Assembly: GCA_963969595.1 (NCBI GenBank)
Contig: OZ018415.1
Span: 22,263,782-22,327,781 of the forward strand
Length of the DNA stretch: 64,000 bases
From: Neckera pumila
Taxonomy: Eukaryota; Streptophyta; Bryopsida; Hypnales; Neckeraceae
Direction of reading: 5' to 3'
Each line of letters starts with the position of its first letter. Positions within the stretch are counted from its first letter, which is position 1. Position numbers and translations under genes: made by a program. The notes below the pieces were generated by a model that searched no databases, was not told the DNA's origin, and saw only the letters and a program-made list of their open reading frames with translations. Of this stretch, positions 1 through 14,074 are shown in pieces.

Positions 1-2406
1 TAATATTCACCTCAAAAGAATATTCATTTTATGTATAAAATAATGTTTTTGGATTCCTTGTTAAAAGGGCTACAAGAACTTTCTATGTTAAAAAAAATTA
101 TGTCCTATGAGATTGGACTAAAATGAATTACAAGTGATTATAATCAAGGCTATATAATATGGGAGTTGCATATCCAAGGGCTTCTTGCTAAGTAAGAGAT
201 CTAGAGGAGTTTGTATGTGTTATTGAATTTGATGGATTTTTGCCTAATGACCGCATGTCTGTGTAGACTCTTGTTTTGTGGTTTCATCAACTTTCATGAA
301 TAGACCTTCGAAGAAGAAATTGCAATTGAAATGGTGTGTAAACATTGGTTCTTTTTCTTGGAGGATGCACTACATAGGGTATTCATAGGTACCATGCATC
401 CAAGCTCCTATTACATAAGAGCTATGTAGGTAAATTTTTTGGATTTATAAAGGACTACATTTACTTCGATTTTAAATTTTGATAATTTCATGTACCCTAT
501 ACTTCATTTAAAAAAAATTCTTGTACTATTTTTGTGTACCCTATGTTCATTATAAATATATAACAACAACAATTTTTTTCATACATTTGATGGGGTTATA
601 ATGAAATTCATCATTTAAAACTACACATTCAAGAAATGATGTACAAAATAAGAGGACTGAGATTCATAATGTAGTTGCACATATGAAGTGCTTGCAAACA
701 AAAAGCACATTCAAGCAGTTAGTACTTCCAAACTGAAACTAGTCTCAAGCAAAAACTAGTTTGAAATATAAACCACTTCAAACACAAAAGTGCTTTAAAA
801 CACAAAGTGCTTTAAAACACAAGCATATAGAAAAAAATATACATTAAAATTTAGGATGGAAATGCATTGTGCAATAAGTGCATGTGTTCCAAAACACAGC
901 ACAAAGCATTTACAACAATGATAAAATCTAAAGGCTGTAGTGTCAACAAATTTGGAATCCAAAAGGAACATGCAATCATGATATGAAACTTCAAATTTGC
1001 AAATCAAGCAAGGCAAACAAAAAACACAATTGACAATCTCATATATGCTTTGTCAATGTATGGCTTTGTCACAGCGGCCACCTGCACTTTGACAAAAAAG
1101 AAGCGCAATAAGTAATGCTAAGAAAAATGCCTCCAATATCCACAATGTGATTGTATCTAGGATAATAGAAGCCATACCTTAAACCAAATTTGAAACATTT
1201 TTAATACACCAAAGTTCTAATATTTCATCACAAATGTCCACATATGTACTTTTTGAGAAGGACAATATTATGAAATGTAACAATTTTTTGACTATCTACT
1301 GGAATCATTAGAAGAAATATCAATCCTTCGGAGGGTTGCTCCGGAGTGACAAACCAAGCTATTAAAAAGCTTGGTCTATCACTCCAGCTGACTACTGCGG
1401 TGAGCAATCAGAGTGGCTGACTACTCGCTGTAGCAGTCAGGTTTTGTAGAATTTTTTTTAAATTTTTTTTTTAAATTAATTAATTTTAAAAAAATTAATT
1501 ATTTTTATTTTTATTTCAATTGATTTTTTATTTTTATTTCAATTGATTTTTTATTTGAGAATTTTGGTTCCTACGCCATTGTCACAGCAGATATTGCTGC
1601 GCGGAAATAGGAAAAAAATGAATTTTTGAGCAAAAAAAAAAAGTAAATTTCACAGTACCTCGGAAGGCTATGGAGCAGCCTTTCAAAGGCTTGAAATTTT
1701 CTCTAATGGTATCTATTGGAATGGTAGCAAATGTACCTCAAAATCAGATGGCATTATGGATAAGGGATCAGTAATTGTTGAATGCCTCTCATTCCCTCTT
1801 GAATAGCAAAATCGGTCCCCAAGATGTAAAGAGGTGATTTTAAGAATGTTATTATAGACATGCTAATGATTGTACTCATTTCAATTTCAAAACATTTAAA
1901 AAAATATGAATAGCAAAGTTCAAGTATTAACTTTACAAAATATACAAGGTCCTTCAACTGAGTTATGAATTTGAAAATAAATTTGAAATTTGAATCTAAA
2001 TGTTTGGCAACTTCTTCTTTTCAAAAGGCATTGGTCTATAATTATTCTTAAAAATAAGATTTCTTCCTTCACCAAATAGTGTGATTCAAATACAAAATGA
2101 AGAAGTGAACAATCAGCATAAAGAGAGATGTGCTATCTAGAATTTTGATATAAGGTGAGAAAAATGCCCAACAATATATGCATATTAAATTACAAACCTA
2201 TTTCTGTTTATTAGTTAATTAAAAATTAATTTTTTTTTGTTGTTGTTGATTTGGACATCATTTTCTAGTCTTGTAATAATCTATAGAAGCTATCATGGTC
2301 CCCTCCTAAGTCACCAAATACTATAGAGTCTCCTTCTTAGCACATATAAAGTAGAGGTAACTATTTTGAATAACTTAAGTATTTTAGCCTACAGGATATG
2401 GGAAAC
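1..2406. other. AT-rich intergenic stretch, no gene seen
   Basis: No open frame here has a recognisable protein or exon-like composition; those present are short, low-complexity and AT-driven. The stretch holds homopolymer and T-rich runs near 1.45-1.56 kb, where a TTTTTATTTCAATTGATT-type unit is repeated twice, and a small hairpin listed separately. Confidence 0.6.
1343..1385. repeat. Short inverted repeat (hairpin)
   Basis: The 18-nt arms at 1343-1360 and 1368-1385 pair at 16 of 18 positions around a 7-nt loop. A second weaker pair (CTGACTACTGC / GCAGTCAG) lies just downstream, so this may be the remnant of a foldback element. No function is implied. Confidence 0.5.
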
Positions 2407-2409
2407 TCA

Positions 2410-2631
2410 CACTATAAGAGAATGGGGTGTTTTAATTGAATTTTTAAGTATAGTCCTAGACATAAGGATTTAAGTAATGACCTTTAAGGCAATTTTTAGC
2501 AAAATTTGACTTGAAACACATGTATTTTTAGTCAAATTTTGCTGAAAATTGCCTTAAAGGTCATTACTTAAAACCTTATGTCTAGGACTATACTTAAAAG
2601 CTCATTTAAAATACCCCATTCTCTTGTAGTG
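2410..2631. mobile_element. Palindromic MITE of the CACTA superfamily (222 bp)
   Basis: The element is almost a full-length palindrome: the first ~105 bp return as the reverse complement in the last ~105 bp. The ends read CACTATAAGAGAATGGGGT and, on the other strand, CACTACAAGAGAATGGGGT. Both ends are flanked by TCA (2407-2409 and 2632-2634), a 3-bp target duplication of the size expected for CACTA transposons. It has no coding capacity, so it would need a transposase in trans. The near-perfect arms suggest a fairly young insertion. Confidence 0.85.
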
Positions 2632-2634
2632 TCA

Positions 2635-5032
2635 TTGAAAAATTGAGTTCAATATTTGCAAACATTAGGATGAGGAACATTTTTTTTCAAGAACAAATAT
2701 TTTATTTAATACAAATGTGGGTTTTTCATTCGGACCCAGTCCGGCCTCATAAACTCGCCTAATACAGTTAGTTTTGGCACTTCTGGGTGATTGCAAGAAA
2801 CACTAGTCCTATTTTTTGTCCCCTTACCCTTGGACGGGTGGTTTTTGCTCATAACTTTTGTATTGTTTGTTTGTTTAGCGTGAAATTTGGAATGAAAGTA
2901 TATGCGGTAGTTGCAAATATTGAGTAATTTTTTAAAAATTTAAAATTTAAAAAAAAAATTTAATCTGTCCTTGATTGGATGTTTATTTTAGCCATTTTGG
3001 GGGGGTTTCATCCTATTGTTTTATCCAAAAATGTAAAATCAAAGACAAATTGAACATATTGGAGGTCTACTAATATAACAAGGATTGATGATGATTTTTT
3101 ATAAGAATAGCAACATGATGGTTGCACATAAGGAGTCAAAGTGACCTTCCTTTGCACGAAAGTTACGAAGAGGGGAAAAATTTCCTATATAAATTCTTTG
3201 GTGCGATGCAAGTGCAATCTTCTCTAGCAAAATTTTTTTTTTTATTAAATTTTTTGAATTTTTTTGAATTACTAATAATAGAAGGTCCACAAAGATGGTG
3301 AATTTTGTAAAAATGACGGCATTCCATTACAATGACACGTTATTTTAGTTTAGAACGGCCGTTCTAAAATCTACACTAGTGGGACATTTTGAAAATCTAT
3401 GTCTTTCCTAGATATCTAAAATCTATACCAATCCTAGATTTTTAGAACGGTTGGTCTAAAATCTATATAATTCTTAGATGTTTGAAATCTACAGCAGTCT
3501 TAGATGTCTGGAATCTATACCTGTTCTAGATGTTCAAAGTAGACGGTCTGAAAAAATGGCATAAGGAATATGGCACAAGAAAAATATGGCATTGGGAATA
3601 CCATTGGGAATACCACCATTTTAACGAAATTCACCATAAAGGCACAAACCCCTTTTCTGGTATTTTTTGCTCCCTATTGCTTCTGTAATATCTAGCAGTA
3701 GTCTATAGTACTACATAGCAACATAGTACTAAATTAATATTTTAGATTTACAAGTGCCACAAATCGACTCTTTAGATCTGCAGGGGCACTGTTGATACAT
3801 AGGTTATGGTAGTACCAAATTATACAGCCAATCCTGTGGCCAAAAACTACATTTTTGAGTAAAAAACGTGAACAGTTTTTTGCAATCACCCTTCTCCCTA
3901 AGGAAGGAGGGAAGAGAGTTGAGTGGGGGTGAATCGGGATGAGAAGGTATAAATAGAAAATCTTTTTCAATGAACAATGCATCCAATTGTTGTCAACAAT
4001 AGATCATCCTATAAATCCATCATGGGGACTATTGAAAATAGTTACTCCTACTTTACTATAGAGTCTCCCTCTTAGCACATGTATGTAGCCTTGAAAACAC
4101 TCACTTTGGATGACACCTCTTGCTCTACAGTCTTCCTAGACCATTAATTTTTCCATAAAGGTCCCTAAATAAGAAAGAAAAGGGGGAATGAACTCCCCAT
4201 TTTGCTTGCTACCGTAAGCATGGTGTCACTCAATGGCCTCTGACCACTGTGGTAATACTGTCCAAGTTGCCGGCTCGCACAACGTGGCCTTTGAATTTCT
4301 CATAAGCTCTCGCAAATTCAAAGGTTTGTAGCGGGCTCAGCCGCCTGAGTTCACCACTGCACCAACGTACGTGGTCACGATCGATGTTGCCCCCCTCGCA
4401 CGTTCATCGTGGGTCGACGGAACTGGAAATGCAAGGACCTTCGATCCACAAGGAGATATTTCAGATTACCATAATGGTAATGTACACTTTGAAAGTGGTA
4501 AAGGTACGTAGTTTACTGCAAAAATTATAGTTTTAGTAGTAAACTGAAATAATCTCCTAGTGATCGATCTACTTCATGCCACGGAAATCAGATTGTCACT
4601 GCTTTCACTGTTGAGGGCAACAACGAAGCAGCCAACTAGTAGACTGAGACACTACAGGGGAATCAATACCCGGTTGGGCATGACGTCGATAATTCCACTT
4701 TATCTGAAGAAGCTCCAGGAAAGTAGCAAGAAAATAAGCATGCGCCTTGAGAGGTGCGACGATCGAGCTAGGGCAACCTGCCATTGGGGATTGGGGATGC
4801 GTTGGGAACGGTGTGCAGGGGTGAGCGAGCTTCAATTCGGTAGGATAGCGAGCAAAAGCTAAGTGATTATGTTCTCGATCGAAAGCCTGAAGCAGATCAG
4901 TCGATCAGAGATAATCGATCCCCCAGCCTTTGGTAGCTAGCTAGCTAGGTGTCAGTGGAGCTAGGCAACTTGGAGGTGTCGTGGGAGCAACATCAAGATA
5001 AGGTCACCGCAATTGCACAATTGATTGATTCA
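2635..5032. other. Spacer and presumed promoter of the lectin kinase gene
   Basis: AT-rich to about 4.2 kb, then clearly more GC-rich up to the start codon, as expected for a proximal promoter and 5' leader. It contains a hairpin (CCTTTGAATTT at 4288-4298 with AAATTCAAAGG at 4314-4324) and an imperfect inverted repeat of about 110 bp between roughly 4449 and 4560. A dispersed motif, GGGTGATTGCAAGAAACAC, occurs near 2770 and in reverse near 3885. I see no TATA box I would defend. Confidence 0.4.
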
Positions 5033-8000
5033 ATGTTGTCCCGGAAGACAGTTCTACGTCTCATCTTCGTGTTTGTGTTCATTCTCTCCAGTGCAACTGC
5101 AGACACGCAATTCTCTTTCCCTTCATTCTCGCCCGAATCTCGGGACGATTTCTTCACAGTTGGAGATGCTGCATACGATGACGCCAATCGGTCTTTCATC
5201 ATCAACGCAGATGCCACGACGCTTGCTTCCAGAGAGTCTTGTGGAGCTCTGTTTTATGGGAAAGCGGTCCACATTCGAAATGAAGCAACTGGGAGAGTGG
5301 CTTCCTTCAGCACCTCTTTCTCCTTCAAATTCACCATGCACGGCTTGCCTTGGGATTACAGTAAAAAAGCCTTGGAAGGGACCGGATTCGGCTTCCACAT
5401 CTCCCAACCGGGAACGCTTGGTACATGCAGGCGGACACCGGTACAAACCCAAATAAATTCAATCACTCCTCCAGGCATTAGCGTGAATTTTGAGACAGAT
5501 TATATTCCGAATCTCAAGCAAAGGCTCAGCAATAACTTCATCCGCGTTGGGAAAAACATCGAACATGAATATGATCTGGAAGCGTACGCCCACAACCTTT
5601 GTGGCAATGACACGCACTGCTCGTATTTCTCGAATGGGAGAATACTGACTGCTTGGATTGATTTCGATAGCTCATCTGAGACACTAGAAATCCGGATGGC
5701 GGACGGATCAGATCCCAAACCTTCGCAACCTCTGTTGCTCATTTCCAATTACAGATTTCCGAATTCGACCGGAGACGAAGTGTACCTCTCGTTCTGGGGA
5801 AGCTCAGATGTCCACCGTCTGGAAGTGCAGGAGCTCTTGTCCTGGAGCTTCTCCAGCACCGAGATATCAGAGTCGAAGCTCCGAAGGATGCTTCACTATT
5901 TGAGGTCAAGAACATGGGTTAGTGCAACCACAGGAGGAGTTATACTTGGAACGCTTGCTGCTTCGGTGATTCTCTGGTTCATCTTTTCATATGCAAAGCC
6001 TTCCACCAGGTACACTGCTTTAGGATATTCCACAGGACCACGTGTCTTTTCGTATAATGAGCTCCGCAAGGCAACCAAGAACTTCGATGAAAGAAATCTG
6101 CTTGGACGTGGCGCATCAGGAGTTGTTTACAAAGGCTCTTTTGAAGGTGAGAACTCGAGTTTTTATAGAATTAGACTTTTCATTGACTTCTGGATATCCA
6201 TCTATAGGAATGTTTGCACTTGGACAGGTGTTAAAAGAGTGTTGTTAATGAGAATCTTAGGAACAAATTTAGACTTATTCCTAGACTGGATTCACATTCC
6301 AAACATCACCCCAGACACCAAGTGCAAATATATCTTTATGGAGAAGATGTTGTTAGTAAGATTAGAAGGATGGACTAGTAACCACTTTATAAGACTAGTC
6401 TTGGGTGATTGCAAGAAACACTGGTACTATTTTGTATCACAATTGAAGTGAAGGGAGTTGTCATCGGCTATAACTTTTGAAGCATGAAACCAATTAACTT
6501 GAAACTAAATTGGGGATGGCTAACTTAATTATGTTCAGATTCCTTATTTTTCAAAAAAATTCAAAAATCATTATTTTATATTTAAATTTCAATTCAGCTA
6601 ATTTGTCACACTTTGCAGTTTAGGGTTTTTAGTACTTGGGAGAGATCAAAATTAATTATCTAAAGCTGAAATTTATGTGGTCTATTCCCATAGTTGAAAG
6701 TCAAGTTTCTACCAAAGGAAATTTAAAAATATTTTATTTTAGGTCCTCTACATGTGTGCTAATAGGGCTCTTTTGCGCACGCATTTTTGAACATTGAAGA
6801 TGGTTTGAAGATCATTCTTTTGGTGAAATCTCTTCATCATAGAGTTCTTCCAAATTGCCAATTTCTAATTTTTTTAAAATTGCTTTTTCTATTTTTTACA
6901 AATTAAAATGTAAAAATTCCTATTTTCATGAGATTTTGCACTTTTCTAATTCTCCTACTTAAAGAATTTTTTTGCACTTTTGCTTCCTAGGTTATCTTCT
7001 TTTTAAAGGCGTATACATTAAACATATTTTTTTCATTTTTTAAAAATTGATTTTCTAATTATACAGTACTCCTAAAAAAAATGAGTACTATAGAAAATGC
7101 TACGGAAAACAGTTGGTGTTTCTTACTACCTTTTTCAATGTTTCTTTATAAATATGCTCCTATTTTGCAACCAAGGTAGGGGTTCCTCTGTTCCTAAAAC
7201 AATTCAAGCTCTAAAAGCATTCTCTAATGCAAAGGTACATATTACTTTCTTCATCGTACCAATTGTATTCAATTATTCATCAATTATAAACCAACAATGA
7301 ACACAATATTTAGGGTGGAGACGCTTTCAGAATTTTTTGTGATTCCTACTTCAAAATTCATAACTAATTCCATGACTATGACCATTTTTGATTAAATGCC
7401 ATTTGCTTATTAAGGAAAATTTATTGAACAATATTTGAAGAAGTCGAATTCTTCAAAATTACAAATTAGCTAGTAAAAGGTTGCTTTATAGTCTTATAGA
7501 CCTCCTACCTTGCATATGATGGAAATTTTGTCTCATAGATGTAATTAAATGTCTTCTATGAGTTATAAGAATTTCAAACTTTTTTGTGAAATTTTGAAAT
7601 TACAATGGATTTTTAAAAAGTGATAAAAATTCATATAAAAAAGTAGAATAAAAATATTCTCAAAAAATCAAGAACTTTTTTTCTAGGTGGATATTATAGT
7701 GTGGAATATCATGGTGCAGGAAACCTACGTACAATCCATTCTAAAGTAAGATGAAGTACTCCACAATAGGTCTAAAGTTTAAGTCTAAATAGGAATAAAG
7801 TTATAAAATATTTCAAAGTTGAAGTTTATGATGAATAATCATGCTGAAGTAGAAACTATAATAAGCATACTTCCTAAGTTTTATTTCATTAGTTGGAATA
7901 AAATACAAAATAGTTATTTTTATGGCTTACATTTAAATGTAGAGAAAGGAGTAGAAATTGCCAAAATATACTACCCACCACTTTATGGATTTACCAAATT

Positions 8001-11000
8001 TTTAACATAGGAAAGTTAAAGAATATCACTAGGAAGTACTAACCAACCCTATCTGTTGGAACTGGGCTCAAAGATTCTCCTTCCAAATTGGATGAAAAAA
8101 GATTTTTTCCATCCTTGAAGCCTCTTTGCAATCAACGGTAATATAAAGTAGAGCCACCCGGTCCCGACTAGTGACCCATTCCCAACCTATAGGTATACGT
8201 ATTTTTGACCAAGCTTAGAATGTGTTTTTTTCTTTTCAAGGTTGGAAGTAATAAATACATGACACATGTCCCAAGTTGTGAGAAAGAAAGTAGGAAATAA
8301 TGATTAGGAAAAAAGTTATTGAATGATTGAAATTAGAAGAGTCTAGACATTGGCCATGGGTCCAAATTATTTTTTGCCTTCCAAAATTCATAGTAATTTC
8401 AGTGCAAGCGATTAAATTACCAAATTTTTTGCAATCTCTATCATTTCTATTGATGTACCTCCAAAAAATATTTGTTTTGCCTTCACTACTCCAAATCATG
8501 TTGGAATTCCTTATTTGGTCGGTAATGGGTGGCTTTACCTAACAAAGTGTCTTCTTAGGTGTTTTGGGTTACCTCTGGAATAATTTAAAGGATGTATTGT
8601 GTCCTTTGGATGATTTCAAAGAGGCCTCTTAGATCTTAAAAATGTTTTTCATCTAAATAATTTGAGGGGAGCCTTTGAACGCAATTGAAGATGTTGTACA
8701 TTTTCTCCTTGTGATATTTTCTTACTTTCTTATGTGAAAAAATGGCAAATCCATGGATGTTTTAGTATAGTATATTTTGGCAATATGTATTCTTTTATTT
8801 AGTTCTAAACATCAATCATAAAGATGATTGATTTTGAACTTTTGAATTTAGATGCAATTGACCAACTATTGAAATGTAGCTTATCATTTCTAATTTCTAC
8901 TCCAATTTGAAATGTTGAAAAATTAGAAATTAGAACATTCTATTGCTAGTTGAACTTGGTCTATTACCATGGAATATTGATTTTTTAATTTTAAAATGAT
9001 ATGTTAAAATTTTGGACTATGGTCTTTGCAATATAATGTACATATGTAAAGAAATTTTCAGCCTTTTTAAGCAAATTTTATATTTGATAAGAACTCTTTA
9101 AATTACTTTATATTTGAAAATTCACAGTAATTTCAAGCTTTCTTGAAAATATCTATATTTTTATGATTCATAAAAGAAATGAAATTAATTTTTTGAAAAA
9201 TAAATATTGAAAAATTCATACATATATAGTTGGTTACTTGGAAAACATGAACATGTGGAGAATGAAACTTGAAGGTTTGACATAGTTGTCAAAGGCTTGT
9301 TCTTCAAGGGTTCAGTAATCAATCATCTTTAGATCTAGCAATCATTAAATCATATAAATGACCCTCTATCCATTATTCTTTTTGAAATTGTCAGAAGATT
9401 TGTAATTAACAAAAAAAACATACTGCAGGGTTCAAAGCTTCATCCAAATAGTATTAAATAGGTCTCTTTGCAAAATGCAATTTGATATGGCAAGGATTTT
9501 TTCTCACTAGAATACTCCTAGAAGTGTATTTTTAAAAATGCACAAGATGCAAAAAAATTCAATCTCAAGCTCTAATGTGCCTTGGAATTAGAAGTGGTTG
9601 TAATGCCATTGACATTTTAAATCTAATCTAGTTAAATTTAGAAATTTTAAAGAAACAATTAATATGAGGCCCACAAGAATACCTTCGATATGAAGATTTT
9701 CTTTTGCTAGTTGTCAAAATCCTACCCACTAAATGCAATCACCATTTGAAATTTTTTTACTCTAATAATTGTTTAGGAAAAAGCATCAATTAATTTCAAT
9801 TGTCTATTTTGAAATAAGTTAGTTCCATATCTAGAAAATTCTATAAAATTGACACCCTCTACATCCTAGTGTAGCATATTAGCATTGTCTATTTTGTGCA
9901 TATTTATATTTAGCACATTGTGACATGTTTGAAATGCATTAGCTAAGACATGAAGTTCCCAAAACAGGGTGTTCAAAATTTTTGAAGAATAAAATACTAG
10001 TGTACACATGTCTTGTTGAAGAAGGCTTGAGAAAAAACAAATCCAAAATATGGAAGAAAATCTCAAAATTTAAAATTTTGCAAAATTGTTGAATTTGTGA
10101 GAACACCTTTAGAGTCTTTTTAGCTTGAAAATACCTTATAATTATTTAACTACTAAGTTATATGCAATCTTCTTAAGATGTATAGAATTTAAATCTTTAC
10201 AAAAGACATTTGATCTACTGAATCCATCTTTGGTCCAGGTGGCGGTGTTTTGGTTGCTGTGAAACAAATCAATATGTTAGAAGATAAACAAGCTCAGGAC
10301 CTCTTCCATGCCGAAGTGGCAAGTCTAGGCCAAATTCGACATCGAAATGTGGTGAGCTTATATGGATGGTGTCAAGAAAAAGGTAAATTGTTATTGGTAT
10401 ACGATTACATGTCCAATGGAACTCTTAATGATTGGCTTCACAAAAATAGAAGCCAAAAAGTCCTATCATTGAAAATGCGTCATTCTATTCTTGAAGAGGT
10501 GGGTGCAGCCTTGGAATACTTGCACGAGGATTGTTTGAGTTCTATTTTGCACCGAGACATCAAGTCTAGTAATGTATTGCTGGATGCAAATTTCAAAGCC
10601 TACATTGGAGACTTTGGACTTGCTCGTTTGATAGATCACCATAAGTTGGACAAGACTACTTTGGCAGCAGGCACATTTGGCTACATGGCTCCTGAGTTAC
10701 CATACACGGGCAAAGCTACCAAGGAATCGGATGTTTATAGTTTTGGCATCTTGGTGTTGGAAGTGGTATGTGGAAAGCATCCCTTAAATTTGCAGTCAAT
10801 AGAACCTGAGGATATTGTATTGTTGTTCATGGTTTGGAGAGCCCATGAAGATGGATCACTCATTGATATGGCGGATCCAAGATTGTTTGGGACTTTTGAA
10901 CCATCAAGTAGGACAATTGTACCTATTTTTGATGATAGATTAGAAGTTTCTTGCTTACCAGTACCTTCTTCCAATTTGGATTATAGTAGAGCCTCAAGAT

Positions 11001-11227
11001 CCTTAGTTGCAAATGTTGAACTAGAAATCCAAACGGCAATGGTTGTCAGCTTGCTCCAATTAGGACTCTTTTGTTGCCTTCCCAATCCCAAGGCTCGACC
11101 TCCTATGAGAGAAGTAAATAGACTATTGCAACAAATTCAAGTCATAGAGTATGAGTCTCCCATTACAACAATATTAATGCCATCATTGCCAGCTACCAAG
11201 CCACTTGGACAATATGATTCAATGTAG
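5033..11227 (+). CDS. L-type lectin receptor-like kinase, two exons, 700 aa
   Basis: The coding exons are 5033-6146 and 10239-11227 (phase-1 GT/AG intron of 4,092 bp), giving 700 residues. ATG 5033 is the first in frame after a TAG at 4946-4948 and opens a hydrophobic signal peptide (residues 1-24). A legume-lectin domain follows (about 25-272), then a membrane span (about 297-320) and a Ser/Thr kinase. The kinase shows the loop GRGASGVV (358-365), VAVK with Lys380, HRD at 476-478 (an RD kinase), DFG at 496-498 and an APE-like APEL, so it looks catalytically competent. In the lectin domain the usual EFDT metal-site stretch reads NFET, so calcium and sugar binding are uncertain. The family acts at the plasma membrane in sensing extracellular or microbial signals; the ligand cannot be inferred. 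The intron splits the ATP-binding lobe, and the splice restores GSFEGGGVLVAVK. Confidence 0.9.
6147..10238 (+). other. 4.1-kb intron of the lectin receptor kinase
   Basis: Donor AAG|GTGAGA and acceptor TCCAG|GTGGCG bracket an AT-rich interval with stop codons in all frames. Near its 5' end (about 6406) it carries a copy of the GGGTGATTGCAAGAAACAC dispersed motif also found near 2770. I see no gene, transposon end or structured RNA in the rest. Confidence 0.75.
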
Positions 11228-12902
11228 TTCTCACTTAGCGCTATCTTGAACACTTCTTTTGCACCTTCTCCTACTTCATTGATATACATTTTCTATCCAT
11301 GATCCTACTCCGTAAAGGCCATGGTGACAATGATTGGCACCTTGTTTTCTTATTGCAAGAGTATAATGGAACTTTTCTTTTATCTAATTTGATTGTAATC
11401 TAATCATGAATTGGTCTTATTTACAAATCAATGTGAACTTTCATTTGTACAATTTTGCTTTCTTTATTAGAGGGCATTGAGACTTCAAAAAAATTCTATG
11501 CTATCAAACCTCAAAATCTTTCACTCTATATGCTCCATTTTGCTTGTGCATGTGGATAATTGTAGATTATGGTACACAAAGTCCCTTCATGCCTTCAGTG
11601 GAGTGCATAGTATGTTTGATATGCACCACTTTTGCACCACAATTATATTATTTGAATTTAATATTTGTATTAGCATATTTATCCCTGTTTTTTTATAGAT
11701 AATTCTTGAACTTCAACAAAAATTCAAGATAAGCCTAACTTTACAATTAGTATGAAATAAACATTGAAAAAAAAAATTTAAGATATTTTTTTATATCCCT
11801 TCAAATTGAGTCTAAGATTTTGATTTCTAAAGTTGATATAAAATTTCAAAAAAGTCCTAAAATAGTATAGACTTCAAAAGCAAAAGTATTTTGATTGTAA
11901 AAATCTATATTAAAATATTGAAAAAATATCACTAACAATAGTTTTCAATGAAAAATCTAAATTATTTTGCATCATAAATTGTAGCTAAGCACTTTTTTGG
12001 CATATATTTTCCTATTTTGAGTGCTTGAAGTTCAATACGCATTTATCGTATACCTTTTTTCAAGTTTCTCAAAATAGTGCATGTGAGTGCATAGTGACAA
12101 AAAAAACTTTTATACTCTAGCATACAAACACTTGTATGAATGAAAAAAGGTATTTATTTCTCAAAGATAAAATCACATTTCTTCAATGACTAAGAAATTT
12201 TACAAATCTTTAAAATAGGATGAATTTCTCTTGAATTTTTGGAGAAAATATAAAGACAATCATTTTCTTTACAAAATACACATGACACAATCTAAAAATT
12301 CCACCATAGATGAATATTATAATATAGAACATCATTGTTTAAATTTTTGTATCATTTTGTATTTTAAAATATAGTAATTGGCTTTCAACTTTCAACTACT
12401 TGACAATTCTTACTTCAGGGATTTGTTCATGTAGAATAGAGACTTGATTTTGCAAATTTCATTTTAACCCCCAAAGTCCCAAGGCCTTATGCTCACCAAA
12501 AACCATATAAAATTGCCATTTCTAATGCAAAGTGCAAAAAGCTTCTAAATTTATTTTTTTGCATATTTAACCACAGGATCTTGCACTAGACTAGTATATA
12601 AATGTGTGAAAGAAATTTTAGTAACTTTAACATATAGATTGCAAGATATGTGCATTTAATCTCTAAACGCCAAGGGGATCATGGCTCCAAAATTGTCAAG
12701 AAATGGCCATTTCCTTATAAAACACCCTCTAAAAGTTTTAGGTCATTTGACTATATAAATCCTTTAGAACTCAATTCAGAAGTTCAATTTCAGCCTATTT
12801 CAGTGAAGTAAATTGCCGGGCAGCATGCTTATAAGTTTTTGTTTTGTTTTTTAAAGGCCATCATTTTTGGCTATTCAATCAGGCATAACATTGACGACAT
12901 GC
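11228..12902. other. 3' flank and AT-rich spacer
   Basis: The first few hundred bases are the likely 3' untranslated region of the lectin kinase. From 12464 there is a terminus-like block (TTAACCCCCAAAGTCCCAAGG). Its next ~220 bp match, in reverse complement, the right end of the element that finishes at 18344. I could not find a right-hand partner, so this is probably a truncated copy of the TTAA element family. Confidence 0.45.
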
Positions 12903-13788
<886 letters not shown>

Positions 13789-13852
13789 ATCTGCACCCAG
13801 GTGTATTATGTAGTATAAAAAATATGTTTAAATTCTAATAAAATTTAATCAA

Positions 13853-14074
13853 GCCACATTTAACTACTTTTGGACTTTTGAAAGTCTAGAATTAGTATCT
13901 GGAGAAGAAACATCAAGAGATAATCATTGGAAGATTGTGTAAAACATCTCGAGATCTATACAAAACACCTAAAGATCTATACAAACATTTAGAGATCTCC
14001 AGATGTTATTATCGAGAGATTTTTGAACATTTTGTCCAAAATTGGTTGAAAGTCCAAAAGTAGTTAAATGTGGC
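13853..14074. mobile_element. 222-bp MITE with 26-bp perfect terminal inverted repeats
   Basis: The ends match as inverted repeats over 26 bp, beginning GCCACATTTAACTACTTTTG. The interior is non-coding with ATCTAGAGATC-like internal repetition. Copy 2 of the surrounding tandem repeat lacks this insert, which supports insertion. I could not fix a clean target duplication (flanks TTAATCAA and ATAAACCC), so the superfamily is unassigned. Confidence 0.75.

Noticed and set aside
4949..5032. Upstream extension of the lectin kinase to a GTG at 4949
   Set aside because: There is no ATG in this stretch and it would place 28 charged residues before a good signal peptide. ATG 5033 is the sensible start.
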